Positions 1 to 10,047 of a stretch of DNA of 64,000 bases are shown here, one piece after another (the stretch's first letter is position 1; each line of letters starts with the position of its first letter). Source of the stretch: Pseudomonadota bacterium (GTDB lineage: Bacteria > Desulfobacterota > Binatia > Binatales > Binataceae). The position numbers were made by a program, and so were the translations under genes. The notes under the pieces are model-generated. The model searched no databases and had not been told where the DNA came from. It saw nothing but the letters and a program-made list of their open reading frames with translations. The stretch spans positions 1 through 64,000 of the forward strand of contig JAJPHZ010000013.1 of assembly GCA_021325025.1 (NCBI GenBank). The letters are read 5' to 3'.

Positions 1-60
1 ACTTTTCGGACAATCGCGCTGTCCGATGCTGTCCGAAACCGAAAAAGCGCTTGATTTTAT

Positions 61-137
61 TGGTGGAGCTGAGCGGGATCGAACCGCCGACCTCCTGAAT
101 GCCATTCAGGCGCTCTCCCAAACTGAGCTACAGCCCC
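61..137 (-). tRNA. tRNA-Ala (anticodon GGC), CCA encoded
   Basis: Reverse complement GGGGCTGTAGCTCAG...CCTGAATGGCATTCAGG...GGTTCGATCCCGCTCAGCTCCACCA; 7-bp acceptor stem, anticodon loop ATGGCAT. Confidence 0.95.
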
Positions 138-427
138 ACCGCTGACAGGCAGTTTAGCAAAGCCGATGCGGCGGCGGGAGTCAATCGGGCCTTGGATTCG
201 GACAAAGCCGCGCGCCCGCCGCGGCGCTTGTTGGGCGCCGCGCCGGGCGCGAAGGACCATCCCCTGACCCTTCGCGCCGTCCTTTCCCTGCCCGCAAGAG
301 AACGACCAGGGAGGCAGCAGGCGAGGATCGGCAGGCTCTGCCGCGGGGACGAACTTCGGACGCCCCTCCACTCGTTGCGGCCGACTCTGGTAGGCTGATT
401 GATGAGTCCTCAGGCAGGAGGAAGGCG

Positions 428-817
428 ATGGCTGAGTCGAGCCCGCCCTCGCGAACAATCGCGGTCGCGGACCTTGAATGGCGTCTGGGCCGCTTTGGAT
501 TGTGGACCAAGGAGCTGTGGTCCGACCCCGCCACGCAGCGCAAGGCGGTGCTGACGCGGTTTTGGAACAACGCGCAGCTCCCGATGCATCGGCACGTCGG
601 CGACGAACTGCTCTACGTGATTGAGGGCGCGATCAGCGACGAGGCGGGCGCCATCTATGCGGGTAACGTGGGCTATCGGCCGGCCGGATGCGTCCACAGC
701 GGCGACAGCCGCAACGGCGCCACCGTGCTGGGGATTTTCACCGGCGGCCTGGAGGGCGCCGATCAGATCGGCAACGCCCCGCAAACGCAAATCTTTCGGC
801 TGAGCGACATTCCGTGA
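428..817 (+). CDS. cupin domain protein (ChrR-like cupin)
   Basis: HRHVGDELLYVIEGAISDE...G..GYRPAGCVHS cupin motifs. Confidence 0.75.
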   Translation: MAESSPPSRTIAVADLEWRLGRFGLWTKELWSDPATQRKAVLTRFWNNAQLPMHRHVGDELLYVIEGAISDEAGAIYAGNVGYRPAGCVHSGDSRNGATVLGIFTGGLEGADQIGNAPQTQIFRLSDIP

Positions 818-826
818 CGCGAGGCG

Positions 827-1099
827 ATGCCCGGAATCCGCGCCAAGCATATCTGGAACGATCCGGCCACCGGCCGCCTGGCGGTGCTGGCGCGCTACGA
901 GCCTGGTGCCACCCTGGCGCGCCATCGCCATACCGGCGACGAGCTGATTTTCGTGATCGAAGGCTCGACCGAGGACGAATACGGCGAGGTGACGGCGGGC
1001 AATCTCAGCTTCCGTCCCAGCGGATGCGTCCACACGGTGACCTCGCGCAACGGCGCCACCTTGTTCAACCTCGTGCGCGGCAGCTCCGAGCCGGTCTGA
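827..1099 (+). CDS. cupin domain protein, paralogue of the preceding gene
   Basis: HRHTGDELIFVIEGSTEDEYGEVTAGNLSFRPSGCVHTV; parallels the upstream ORF. Confidence 0.75.
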   Translation: MPGIRAKHIWNDPATGRLAVLARYEPGATLARHRHTGDELIFVIEGSTEDEYGEVTAGNLSFRPSGCVHTVTSRNGATLFNLVRGSSEPV

Positions 1100-1111
1100 G
1101 GCGCGCTCGTC

Positions 1112-1897
1112 TTACCGAAGCAGAAAATCCGACAGGACGCGGTTGAACTCGTCGGGGCGCTCAAGGTGCGGGAAATGGCCGCATCGATCGATCACCGCCA
1201 GACGCGCGCCAGCGATTGCGCCGCGATACATCTGCGCGCACTCCAACGGCACGATGCGGTCTTCGCGCCCCCACACGATCAGGGTGGGGACGCGAAGGCG
1301 CCCCAGCAGCAGCGGCAGCATCGGATCGTGCGCGTAGGGCTTCCAGCAGTAACGCGTGGTCGCCTCGCGGTTGGCGGTGTGGCGCGCGCGTTCCTCGGGT
1401 GACTTGCCGGGCATGAACAGCGATTGGTACTCGCGCGCCCGCGCGGCGTCGTGGAAGGAAAGCGCGAGCGTCCCCTCGACGCCATGCAGGAAGATGTCGG
1501 CGATTTCGCCGTGCTGCGGTTTGATTCCCGCCGCGTCGATCAGCACCAGCTTCTCCACCATCTCGGGGCACATCGCCGCCATCTCGGCCGCCAGCCATCC
1601 GCCGACGAAATGTCCAAGCAGGGTTGCCTTGCCGACGCCGAGCTCCTGCAGGATCCACGGATAAAAACGCGCCAGGTCGATGAAGCTTTCCAGGCAGGGG
1701 GGCCGCTCCGAGCCGTCGTAGCCCGGATGGGTGGGAGCATAGACGGTGAAATGGGCGGCCAGCCGCTGATGTAACGGCAGCCATCCCAGGTTGCCTTCGC
1801 TACTGTGCAGCGCGACCAGCGGCCGGCCGCGTCCGCCTCTGAGAACTTCGATTTTCGCGCCGCCTGCGCTGACAAACATTCGTTCGTGATCGGCCAT
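1112..1897 (-). CDS. alpha/beta hydrolase
   Basis: LLGHFVGGWLAAEMA nucleophile-elbow-like region, VPTLIVWGREDRIVP, CGHFPHLERP with catalytic His. Confidence 0.8.
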   Translation of the reverse strand: MADHERMFVSAGGAKIEVLRGGRGRPLVALHSSEGNLGWLPLHQRLAAHFTVYAPTHPGYDGSERPPCLESFIDLARFYPWILQELGVGKATLLGHFVGGWLAAEMAAMCPEMVEKLVLIDAAGIKPQHGEIADIFLHGVEGTLALSFHDAARAREYQSLFMPGKSPEERARHTANREATTRYCWKPYAHDPMLPLLLGRLRVPTLIVWGREDRIVPLECAQMYRGAIAGARLAVIDRCGHFPHLERPDEFNRVLSDFLLR

Positions 1898-2008
1898 TAG
1901 TGCGATGCCTCCAGCGGGCTGCGGAGAAAAAGCATTTTCCGCAACCCGCTTTCTTCACTCTAATTTCTTCCGAACGGAGAAAGGTTAAGGAAAGCAGCCA
2001 TCTTTCTG

Positions 2009-3223
2009 TTAGGGCGCGGTTTCAAACGGCCCCGGCAGCTCCAACTCCCTGGCAATTTCGCGTACCGCGGGTAGGACTTCCTCTTTCATCAGCCTAAGGC
2101 AGCGCATCGAATCTTCATGGCTGATGGTGCCGTCGTTGCTCCATACGCCGAGGATTCCGGGCCGCAACAACTCCAGTCCCTGGCGGATTTTTTTGATCAC
2201 GGTTCTGGGGCTGCCGACCACCACCCGGTTGGTGGCGGTCACCTGCTCCCAGTTCGCGGCGTCCACGCCGCCGTACAGCGGGTCGTGGCGCAGCGGCTTT
2301 TTGTACAGTTCCTGCACTTGCGGGGAAAGCTGGCCGCGCAGGTTGTAACCGGGCGGGGCCATGAAATCCACCGGCAGCGGCACGCGACCGATGCCGGCGT
2401 TGCCGATCAGAAATCCCTTGCCGACCGCCGAGGCTTTCTCGTCGGTGTCCTGCACGTGGATGCGCCACAGGTAGCCAAAGTGCTGGGGACCGGCCTGGTA
2501 GCCCATCTGGCGCGCGACGTGGCCGTATATCGACATCATCTGCACGGTCGATTCCACGTCGGTCTCCAAATAGATGTAGGGGTAGCGATGCTGGGCGGAC
2601 CACACCAGCGTTTCGGGACTGCCGACGCCGGGGATCCACACTGGGGGATGCGGCTTTTGCAGCGGCAATTGGAAGGGATTGACGACACGGAAATGGTAAT
2701 GCTTGCCCTCCCATCGAAACGGACCGGGCGTCGTCCACGCCTTGATTACCAGGTCGTGCGCTTCCTCGAAGCGCTCGCGGTTGTGGATCGGATTGGTGTT
2801 GGTGGCCCAGCTTTCGATGCCGGTGCCGCGCACGAAGCCCGATACCAGCCGCCCGTGCGACATCATGTCGATCTCCGCCAGCTCCTCGGCCAGCCGCACC
2901 GGATTGTCGAAGATCGGCAGGGGATTTCCCAGCAGCACGATGCGCGGCTTGCGCGTGATGCGCGCCAGCACCGCCGCCTCCAGGTTCATCGTCGCACCCA
3001 TACAGGTGGGCGTATTATGATGCTCGTTGAGCATGATGCCGTCGAAGCCGGCTTCCTCGGCGTATTGATTCTCCTCGAACGCCTCGTCGTAAACGCGCGC
3101 CCCGATCTCGGGATTGAAATTGGCGTTGGAAAAGGTAAGACGCACGGCGCTGCGGAAGCTGCTTCTGACCTGCTCCTCGGTGTAGGCCACGTAGGGCCGT
3201 TCCGTGAAGCGCATTATGAACAT
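2009..3223 (-). CDS. LLM class flavin-dependent oxidoreductase
   Basis: Luciferase-like: FDGIMLNEHH, RIVLLGNPLPIFDNPVRLAEELAEIDMMSHGRLVSGFVRG. Confidence 0.85.
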   Translation of the reverse strand: MFIMRFTERPYVAYTEEQVRSSFRSAVRLTFSNANFNPEIGARVYDEAFEENQYAEEAGFDGIMLNEHHNTPTCMGATMNLEAAVLARITRKPRIVLLGNPLPIFDNPVRLAEELAEIDMMSHGRLVSGFVRGTGIESWATNTNPIHNRERFEEAHDLVIKAWTTPGPFRWEGKHYHFRVVNPFQLPLQKPHPPVWIPGVGSPETLVWSAQHRYPYIYLETDVESTVQMMSIYGHVARQMGYQAGPQHFGYLWRIHVQDTDEKASAVGKGFLIGNAGIGRVPLPVDFMAPPGYNLRGQLSPQVQELYKKPLRHDPLYGGVDAANWEQVTATNRVVVGSPRTVIKKIRQGLELLRPGILGVWSNDGTISHEDSMRCLRLMKEEVLPAVREIARELELPGPFETAP

Positions 3224-3401
3224 CGCGGTATCACCTCCTGGCGCCGACTGCCGCCTGCGATTGCGGATTCAACATAAGGCGCGAAGGCCGCGCCACGCAA
3301 ACGTATTACCGCCAGCTCCAACGATTCGACGAAGGACCAGGCTGTGCAGAGGCGGTTACTCGAAGGACCCGGCTGCTCCCGGTGCTGGAAGTCCGACGCA
3401 T

Positions 3402-4190
3402 TCAGCGGCCGGAGAATTTGGGGCGTCGCTTTTCGCCGAAGGCGCGCACGCCCTCGCGGTAGTCCTCGCTGTTGAAGCAGCGCGCGACCATCTCCTCGAG
3501 CATCGTGCGGTCGCGATCTTCGGGGTCCTTGAGCGCCTCGCGGATGGCGGCTTTGGCGGCGGCCATCGTCAGCGGCGCGTTGCGCGCCATCGCGGCCGCA
3601 TAATCGCGCACCGCGCTCTCGAGCCCGGACGCGTCAACCAGCTTGTGAATCAGGCCCATCGCCAGCGCTTCCTCGGCGTCGAACAGGCGGGCGGAAAGCA
3701 GGATTTCGCGCGCGTGGGCGGGACCGGCGATATCGACCAGCGCCTTGACACCGTCAAGCGGATAGGCCAGACCCAGACGCGCGGCGGGAATCCCGAAGCG
3801 CGTACCGCGCGCGGCAATGCGGATGTCGCACGACAGCGCGACCTGAACGCCGCCGCCGATGCAGATTCCGGCGATCATCGCGATGATGGGCTTGGGCGAA
3901 TTGACCAGCGCCGCGATCGCGCGGTTGGGCCAGTCGCGGTATTGCCGGGCCTTTTCGGCGTTGGAGCGCAGTTCGCCGAATTCCGAGATGTCGGCGCCCG
4001 AGATAAAGGCCTCCTCGTTGACGCCGCGCATGATAATCACCCGCACTTCGGACTGGGCTTCAAGCGCCGCGACGCCCTCGGCGATCGCACGCCAGGTCGC
4101 AAGGTTGAGCGCGTTGCGCAGCTGCGGCCGGTTGAGTACCAGCCAACCCAACGGCGGTTCGCTGCGGATTAAAACACTCTGCTGCTCCAT
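3402..4190 (-). CDS. enoyl-CoA hydratase/isomerase family protein
   Basis: Crotonase motifs SGADISEFGE, IAMIAGICIGGGVQVALSCDIRIA; start MEQQSV at 4190 (the ORF extension to 4922 is rejected). Confidence 0.88.
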   Translation of the reverse strand: MEQQSVLIRSEPPLGWLVLNRPQLRNALNLATWRAIAEGVAALEAQSEVRVIIMRGVNEEAFISGADISEFGELRSNAEKARQYRDWPNRAIAALVNSPKPIIAMIAGICIGGGVQVALSCDIRIAARGTRFGIPAARLGLAYPLDGVKALVDIAGPAHAREILLSARLFDAEEALAMGLIHKLVDASGLESAVRDYAAAMARNAPLTMAAAKAAIREALKDPEDRDRTMLEEMVARCFNSEDYREGVRAFGEKRRPKFSGR

Positions 4191-4256
4191 CGCGTGGCTT
4201 TCCTTTCGTGCGGTCATTTTTATCACGCGTGGATTGCGCCATGATATTAGCCGCTT

Positions 4257-4946
4257 GTGCTCCTGATCACGATAAAGCGCAAGCCCGAGGGCAGGCCAAA
4301 GGTGAGGCGAGTGCGGTGGATTGCCGTGCTGTGGCTGACGGCGGCGCTGGCCGGATGCCATTACAGCGTGGTCAAAAGAATGGACTTGTGGCGCAAGAAG
4401 CTGCGGCTTCGCACCCCGGCCGAATACCGGCCCATTACCGTCGCCGAGATGATCGCGTTGCGGCCCGGATGCCCCTTCAAGGAAAGCGACGTGCCCGAAA
4501 TCGACCGCCTGGAGCGGCGCGCGGTGGCGATGGAGGGCTATCTGGTCCGCATCGAGCAGCTGGCCGACGGCAAGACCTATGCGCACCTGATCCGCCGCGG
4601 CGACATCCACCTTGAGATCGCCGCAGCGCCCGAATTCAATCCGCTGGAGACCGCCGCGCAGCGCGTCATCTGCGAGGTCACGGTTCCCTTTCAATGGCGG
4701 CGCGAGCGATGGAACCTGGAGGGGCTGGCGCCGCTGGCCGACCTGGTCAGCGACGATCTGATCGGCCATTCCTATCCGGGCGGCACACCGGGCGGCGCGC
4801 GGGTGCGGATTTCGGGCTACCTGCTGGAGGACTTCGTGCACTGCGCGGCAGTGGGCCAAAGCCGCGCCACCGCCTGGGAGATCCATCCGGTGACCCGCAT
4901 CGAGGTGTGGGAAGAGGAGCACGAGCGCTTCGAGCCGCTGCCGTGA
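4257..4946 (+). CDS. putative lipoprotein, unknown function
   Basis: Long ORF with N-terminal hydrophobic stretch and lipobox LAGC. Confidence 0.55.
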   Translation: MLLITIKRKPEGRPKVRRVRWIAVLWLTAALAGCHYSVVKRMDLWRKKLRLRTPAEYRPITVAEMIALRPGCPFKESDVPEIDRLERRAVAMEGYLVRIEQLADGKTYAHLIRRGDIHLEIAAAPEFNPLETAAQRVICEVTVPFQWRRERWNLEGLAPLADLVSDDLIGHSYPGGTPGGARVRISGYLLEDFVHCAAVGQSRATAWEIHPVTRIEVWEEEHERFEPLP

Positions 4947-4947
4947 T

Positions 4948-7476
4948 TTATTCGGCGCGGGCGCTTTCGGCCTGGCGGTTTTCCAGCCATCGGGCGCCGG
5001 CCACGCTGTCGATGCGCTCCTTGATTTTAGGATGGCTTCGGAGCAGGTACTGCAGGTCGCGGTCGGCCAGCACCAGCAACTGGCAGTAGGATAGCGAAAC
5101 GACGTCGGCCTGGCGCGGCTGGCCGCTGAGCAGCGCCATCTCGCCGAAGAAATCGCCGCGTCCCAGTCTGACCTTGCGCCCCACGGCGTCCACCTCGACC
5201 GCGCCCGAGGAGATGAAATACATCGCGTCGCCGCGGTCGCCGCGGCGGATCAGGCGCTCGCCGGGCAGCGCGAAGCGCGGCCGCAGCAGGCGCGCCACGC
5301 GATCCAGTTGAGTCTGGGTCAGATTGGCAAACATCGGCACCTGGGCGATCAGGGCGCGTGCTTCCAGGCCAAGGTCCAGGCGCGGCCGTTCATCGACCGC
5401 GGCGCGTGCCGACTGTACTTCGCGCCGCAGCACGCCGTACAGTTCGGGCCCGATCAGGCCGGCGTCGAACATCGCACGGTATTCCTGGTCCTCGCGGCGC
5501 AGCGCGATTTTGTTGAGCAGCCGCCGCTCCAGCAGCGCGGCATAGTCGGGATACTGCGTGCGCAGCGCCTCCAGTGCCGTGCGCGTCATCTCGCGGCGCT
5601 GATGCAGTATGTGATGGAGCTGCGGGGTGACGCGTTCACCCACCAGCGGCGCCAGCTTGCCATCGATAAACGGTTCCAATTCCTCCAGCACGATGCGTTC
5701 GACCAGCAGGGATTCGAACCGGTTGGCCAGCGCGTCCACCAGCGGCGCGTCGATGCCGAGGCGGCGATGCAGGAAATGCACGAGCCGGAAGCGCAGCGAA
5801 AAACCCGCCAGACGCTGCGCCGTGCGCAGGTATTCCGCCTGGCCCGCGCGCGCCCGATCGATCAGGCGCCCGGCATCCGCCAGCAGTTGCTTGACCAGGT
5901 TGCTCGACACGGTGCGCTGCTCGAAATGGCGCAGCACCAGTTCGCGCTCGCGGCTGGCCATCGCCACCAGTCCCAACACCATGCGATAGCTTTCCGCAAT
6001 CGCCATCGGCTCCAGCATCGCGGCGCTCAGCCCTGCGGTCGGCGCCGGATGCGCATAGCCGTGGACCACATCGGCCACCAGTTCGGCGGGGAACTTGTAG
6101 CTGGCGCCGGCGGTCTTGACTGCCTCGGCCACGCGTGCGCGCGACAGCGCCAGGACCTGGTAGCGCAGCGAGGAATCCAGCGCGGAGAGCCGGTCCAGTC
6201 CCAGCAGGCGAATCAGCAGGCGCAGCGTGGTGCCGTTGACCAGCAGCGTGAACAGCACGAAGCCGGTGGCCAGCACCGCGATGAAGCGCTTAACGTCGGC
6301 ATTTATCGCGGCGTCTTCGGTGACCGCCAACGCCAGCGCCAGGGTGACGGCGCCGCGCAGCGCGCCCCACAGGATAACCGTTTTGTAGCGATTGTTGACC
6401 GCCTGACTCAGACGGGTCGCACTCAGGGCGGGCAGCAGCCCGAACAGCACGATGGCGCGTGCGGCGGTGGCCGCCGCCACCAGCACGCCCAGCGCCAGCA
6501 CATCGTGCCAGCTCACCGCCACCAGCATCCGCGGCACCAGCAGTGCGGCCAGGATGAAGATCAGCGAACTGGCCCAGAACGCAAGCTGCTCCCACAGGTC
6601 CTGAAGCAGGCGCCAGTCGAGCGGTGAAATGCGCGGTTCGCCGATCGCACTGATGGTCAGCCCGGAAGTGACTGCGGCGACCACGCCCGAAACGCCCAGG
6701 TAGCGCTGGCTGGCGATAAACACCAGATAGGGCAGCGCCAGCGTCGTGGTCACCTGCGCCAGTCGCAGATCGTGCATCCACGGCAGCAGCGCCACTGCGA
6801 GCCGGGCGCCGGCGTAGCCGGCCGCAATGCCGCCCGCGAAGTTGCGCATGAAGGTGAGCGACGCTTCTCCGGCATGGGCGGCGTGATGGTTGACGAGGAT
6901 GTCCAGCAGCAGCGAGAACAGCGTGATGGCTGCGGCGTCGTTGAGCAGGCTTTCGCCTTCGACCAGCCGGCTCAGGCGCGAGGGCGCGCCGACATCGCGA
7001 AAGATGCCGATCACCGCCACCGGGTCGGTGGTGGCGACGATCGACCCCAGCATCAGGCAGGCGATAATCGACACTCCGGCGATCGGCTGCAGCGCAAAGC
7101 CGATCACGAAAGTTGCGACCAGCACCGCCACCACCGCGAGCAGCAGAATCGGGGCGGCGTCCTCGACGATTTGGCGCACCTCGATGGTAAGCGCGCTCTG
7201 AAACAGCAGCAGGGGCAGGAAAATGTAGATGAAGGCGTCGGAATGGATTGGCAGATCGACGATGACGCGCGCGATCGGGTCAAAGGCGTTGCTGACGCCG
7301 CTGTGCAGAACGAAAACCGACGCCAGGCCCATCCCAACCCCGACCACCGCGAGCAGCACCGAGGGCGACAGGCCCAGCCGAATCGCGAGCGGCTGCACCA
7401 GGCTGATCACGACCAGCAGAGCGGCAATCAGAAGCAGAATAATCTGCAGCTCCATTTCTCCAATCGCTCGCGCCAA
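4948..7476 (-). CDS. CPA1-type Na+/H+ antiporter with C-terminal cyclic-nucleotide-binding-like domain
   Basis: Multi-TM N-terminus with ATTDPVAVIGIFRDVGAPSRLSRLVEGESLLNDAAAITLF; C-terminus RRGDRGDAMYFISSGAVEVDAVGRKVRLGRGDFFGEMALLSGQPRQADVV. Confidence 0.88.
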   Translation of the reverse strand: MARAIGEMELQIILLLIAALLVVISLVQPLAIRLGLSPSVLLAVVGVGMGLASVFVLHSGVSNAFDPIARVIVDLPIHSDAFIYIFLPLLLFQSALTIEVRQIVEDAAPILLLAVVAVLVATFVIGFALQPIAGVSIIACLMLGSIVATTDPVAVIGIFRDVGAPSRLSRLVEGESLLNDAAAITLFSLLLDILVNHHAAHAGEASLTFMRNFAGGIAAGYAGARLAVALLPWMHDLRLAQVTTTLALPYLVFIASQRYLGVSGVVAAVTSGLTISAIGEPRISPLDWRLLQDLWEQLAFWASSLIFILAALLVPRMLVAVSWHDVLALGVLVAAATAARAIVLFGLLPALSATRLSQAVNNRYKTVILWGALRGAVTLALALAVTEDAAINADVKRFIAVLATGFVLFTLLVNGTTLRLLIRLLGLDRLSALDSSLRYQVLALSRARVAEAVKTAGASYKFPAELVADVVHGYAHPAPTAGLSAAMLEPMAIAESYRMVLGLVAMASRERELVLRHFEQRTVSSNLVKQLLADAGRLIDRARAGQAEYLRTAQRLAGFSLRFRLVHFLHRRLGIDAPLVDALANRFESLLVERIVLEELEPFIDGKLAPLVGERVTPQLHHILHQRREMTRTALEALRTQYPDYAALLERRLLNKIALRREDQEYRAMFDAGLIGPELYGVLRREVQSARAAVDERPRLDLGLEARALIAQVPMFANLTQTQLDRVARLLRPRFALPGERLIRRGDRGDAMYFISSGAVEVDAVGRKVRLGRGDFFGEMALLSGQPRQADVVSLSYCQLLVLADRDLQYLLRSHPKIKERIDSVAGARWLENRQAESARAE

Positions 7477-7646
7477 AAGCTGGCTTAAATTTATACCGAA
7501 TTTGACGCGAAACTTAACCGCGCTCGACTTTTTTCAACACCGCTATCAAAACCGCTGCCGGCGCTTGCACGCGAGCGGCCGGTGGCAATCCGTTGAAGGG
7601 GCCGATACGGTTTGGATAACTTGAGCAGGCCGCGCGACGAGGCAGC

Positions 7647-9545
7647 GTGGCGAAAATGGCACTGGCACTGAACGAAACTATCGAATGGCTGGAGGCGGAT
7701 GGGCTGGGCGGCTTTGCCTCCGGCACCGCGACCGGGGTGCGCACGCGCCGCTATCACGCGCTGCTGCTGGTGGCGACGCGCCCGCCGGGCGGGCGGATGG
7801 TACTGGTCAACGGCGTCGAGGCATGGCTGGAAACGCGCGGCGCGAAGTTCGCGCTCAGCTCCGATCGCTACGATCCCGGCGTGATTCATCCCGACGGCGC
7901 CGGTCATATCGAGGCCTTTGAACCGCGGCCGCATCCGCAATGGCGCTTGCGGCTGCCCGACGCGACCCGTATCGAGCACGGCATCATCGTGGCGCCGGGG
8001 CGCGCCTCGACGCTTTTGTACTGGAAAGTGCTCGAAGGGGCGGGCGGCACGTTGATCGTGCGGCCCTTCATCTCCGGCCGCGACTACCATTCGCTGCATC
8101 GCGAAAATGCGGCCTTCAATTTCAATCCGGAAATCGACATCGGACGCGTCATCGTGCGCCCCTACGACGGGGTGCCCGCAACCGTATTCGATTCCAACGC
8201 CGAGTTCACGCCGCAGCCCAACTGGTATCGCAACTTCATGTATGAGCAGGAAAAGGCACGCGGGCTCGACTACAAGGAAGACCTCGCGGTTGCCGGTTTC
8301 TTCCGCTGGGAGCTCAGGCGCGGTCCGGCGCATCTGATCATATCGGCGCAGGGGCACGAGCCCGAGGAGTCCGCGGCGCGGATTCGCGCCGGCGAGCTGC
8401 GCCGCCGCAGGCATCTCGGTGCGTCGCTTGCCGCAGCCGCCGACGCATACATCGTGCGCCGCGGCAGCGGGCGCACGATTATCGCCGGCTATCCGTGGTT
8501 TACCGATTGGGGGCGCGACACCTTCATCTCGATGCGCGGCTTGTGTCTGGCCACAGGACGCGTCGAGCGCGCGCGAGAGATCCTGTTGCAGTGGTCGCAA
8601 ACAGTGTCCGAAGGGATGCTGCCCAACCGCTTCCCCGATGCCGGCGAGCAGCCCGAGTTCAACTCAGTTGACGCCTCGCTGTGGTTCGTGGTGGCGGTGC
8701 ACGACTTCATGCGCGGGGCCAAACGCGTCAGCGCCGCCGATCGCCAGGCGCTGCACAACGCCGTGGACGCGATTCTGGAGGGATACGCGAAGGGCACGCG
8801 CTTTGGAATCAGGATGGATTCCGACGGACTGCTGCGCGCCGGCCAGCCCGGCGTGCAGCTTACCTGGATGGACGCCAAGGTCGGCGATTGGGTGGTCACG
8901 CCCCGCATTGGCAAGCCGGTCGAAGTGCAGGCGCTGTGGATCAATGCCCTTCGCATCGGCGCCGGGTTCGACCGGCGATGGGCCCAGGCGGCTGGCGCGG
9001 CAGCGCAATCGTTCGCGCAGCGCTTCTTCGACGCCGAACGCGGATACCTCTACGACGTGGTCGACGCCGATCACCGGCCCGGCGCGATCGACCGCGCACT
9101 GCGCCCCAACCAGATCTTTGCGGTGGGCGGCCTACCCTATCAAATTGTAGAGGGCGAGCGTGCCCGGGCGATCGTCGATATCGTCGAGGCGCGGCTGCTG
9201 ACGCCCGCTGGCTTGCGCACGCTGGACCCCGGTGATCCGCACTACAAGGCGCATTACGAGGGCGGAGTGCGCGAGCGCGACGCCGCCTACCATCAGGGCA
9301 CCGTCTGGCCGTGGTTGATGGGCCCGTTCGTCGAAGCCTGGCTGCGGGTCAGGGGCGCGACGCGCGCGGCAAAGGACGAGGCGCGCGCACGGTTTCTCGA
9401 GCCGATGCTCAAGCTGCTCGACCCAGCCGGCATCGGGCATCTGCCCGAGATCGCCGACGGCGACGCGCCGCACACCGCGCGCGGCTGCCCGTTCCAGGCC
9501 TGGTCGGTGGGCGAGGCGCTGCGCATTCAGCGGATGCTGGAATAG
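7647..9545 (+). CDS. glycogen debranching enzyme / amylo-alpha-1,6-glucosidase family
   Basis: N-terminal WLEADGLGGFASGTATGVRTRRYHALL; IAGYPWFTDWGRDTFISMRGL; QGTVWPWLMGPF; GTG start. Confidence 0.85.
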   Translation: MAKMALALNETIEWLEADGLGGFASGTATGVRTRRYHALLLVATRPPGGRMVLVNGVEAWLETRGAKFALSSDRYDPGVIHPDGAGHIEAFEPRPHPQWRLRLPDATRIEHGIIVAPGRASTLLYWKVLEGAGGTLIVRPFISGRDYHSLHRENAAFNFNPEIDIGRVIVRPYDGVPATVFDSNAEFTPQPNWYRNFMYEQEKARGLDYKEDLAVAGFFRWELRRGPAHLIISAQGHEPEESAARIRAGELRRRRHLGASLAAAADAYIVRRGSGRTIIAGYPWFTDWGRDTFISMRGLCLATGRVERAREILLQWSQTVSEGMLPNRFPDAGEQPEFNSVDASLWFVVAVHDFMRGAKRVSAADRQALHNAVDAILEGYAKGTRFGIRMDSDGLLRAGQPGVQLTWMDAKVGDWVVTPRIGKPVEVQALWINALRIGAGFDRRWAQAAGAAAQSFAQRFFDAERGYLYDVVDADHRPGAIDRALRPNQIFAVGGLPYQIVEGERARAIVDIVEARLLTPAGLRTLDPGDPHYKAHYEGGVRERDAAYHQGTVWPWLMGPFVEAWLRVRGATRAAKDEARARFLEPMLKLLDPAGIGHLPEIADGDAPHTARGCPFQAWSVGEALRIQRMLE

Positions 9546-9576
9546 TGTGCGAAGGGATCGGCAAGGAGAGTTCCAA

Positions 9577-10041
9577 ATGGGTGTCAGACTTACCGAAGAT
9601 GAAGCATGGGAAATGCTGGCCAACAGCCACACCGCGATCATCACGACGCTGCGGCGCGACGGCTGGCCCATCTCATTGCCGATGTGGTTTGCGGTTATCG
9701 ACCGCAAGATCTACATGCGCACCCTGGCGGCATCCAAAAAGGCCTTGCGCATCAAGCACGATGCGCGGGCCTGCTTTATGGTGGAGAGCGGCGAGGCGTG
9801 GAAGGACCTGGCCGCCGTGGTGGTTCCGGTACGCGCGTCGCTGATCGATCCGGCGGGCGAAGAAGGCAGACACGCCCTGGCGGCGCTGGGTGCCAAGTAC
9901 AAAGGCTTCGGCCTGCCCCAAACCAGGGTTCCCGAAGCGACCAAAAAGCATTATGGCGCCGCCAGCGTGGTCATCCGCCTGGACCCGGCTGGCCACATGA
10001 TCACCTGGAACAACGCCAAAATCCGCCTCAAGAGCGCCTAG
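9577..10041 (+). CDS. pyridoxamine 5'-phosphate oxidase-like flavin/F420-binding protein
   Basis: HTAIITTLRRDGWPISLPMWFAVIDRKIYMRT split-barrel signature; RBS-proximal ATG at 9577. Confidence 0.7.
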   Translation: MGVRLTEDEAWEMLANSHTAIITTLRRDGWPISLPMWFAVIDRKIYMRTLAASKKALRIKHDARACFMVESGEAWKDLAAVVVPVRASLIDPAGEEGRHALAALGAKYKGFGLPQTRVPEATKKHYGAASVVIRLDPAGHMITWNNAKIRLKSA

Positions 10042-10047
10042 CGTGCA

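Noticed and set aside
2117-3277. 386-aa plus-strand ORF
   Set aside because: Antisense to the LLM oxidoreductase, which has clear family motifs; no motifs in the shadow frame.
4191-4922. N-terminal extension of the enoyl-CoA hydratase ORF
   Set aside because: Overlaps the lipoprotein gene on the other strand and precedes a normal crotonase start (MEQQSV at 4190).
5308-6627. 439-aa ORF on the plus strand
   Set aside because: Antisense to the antiporter gene; Gln/Arg/His-rich low-complexity translation typical of shadow ORFs in GC-rich DNA.
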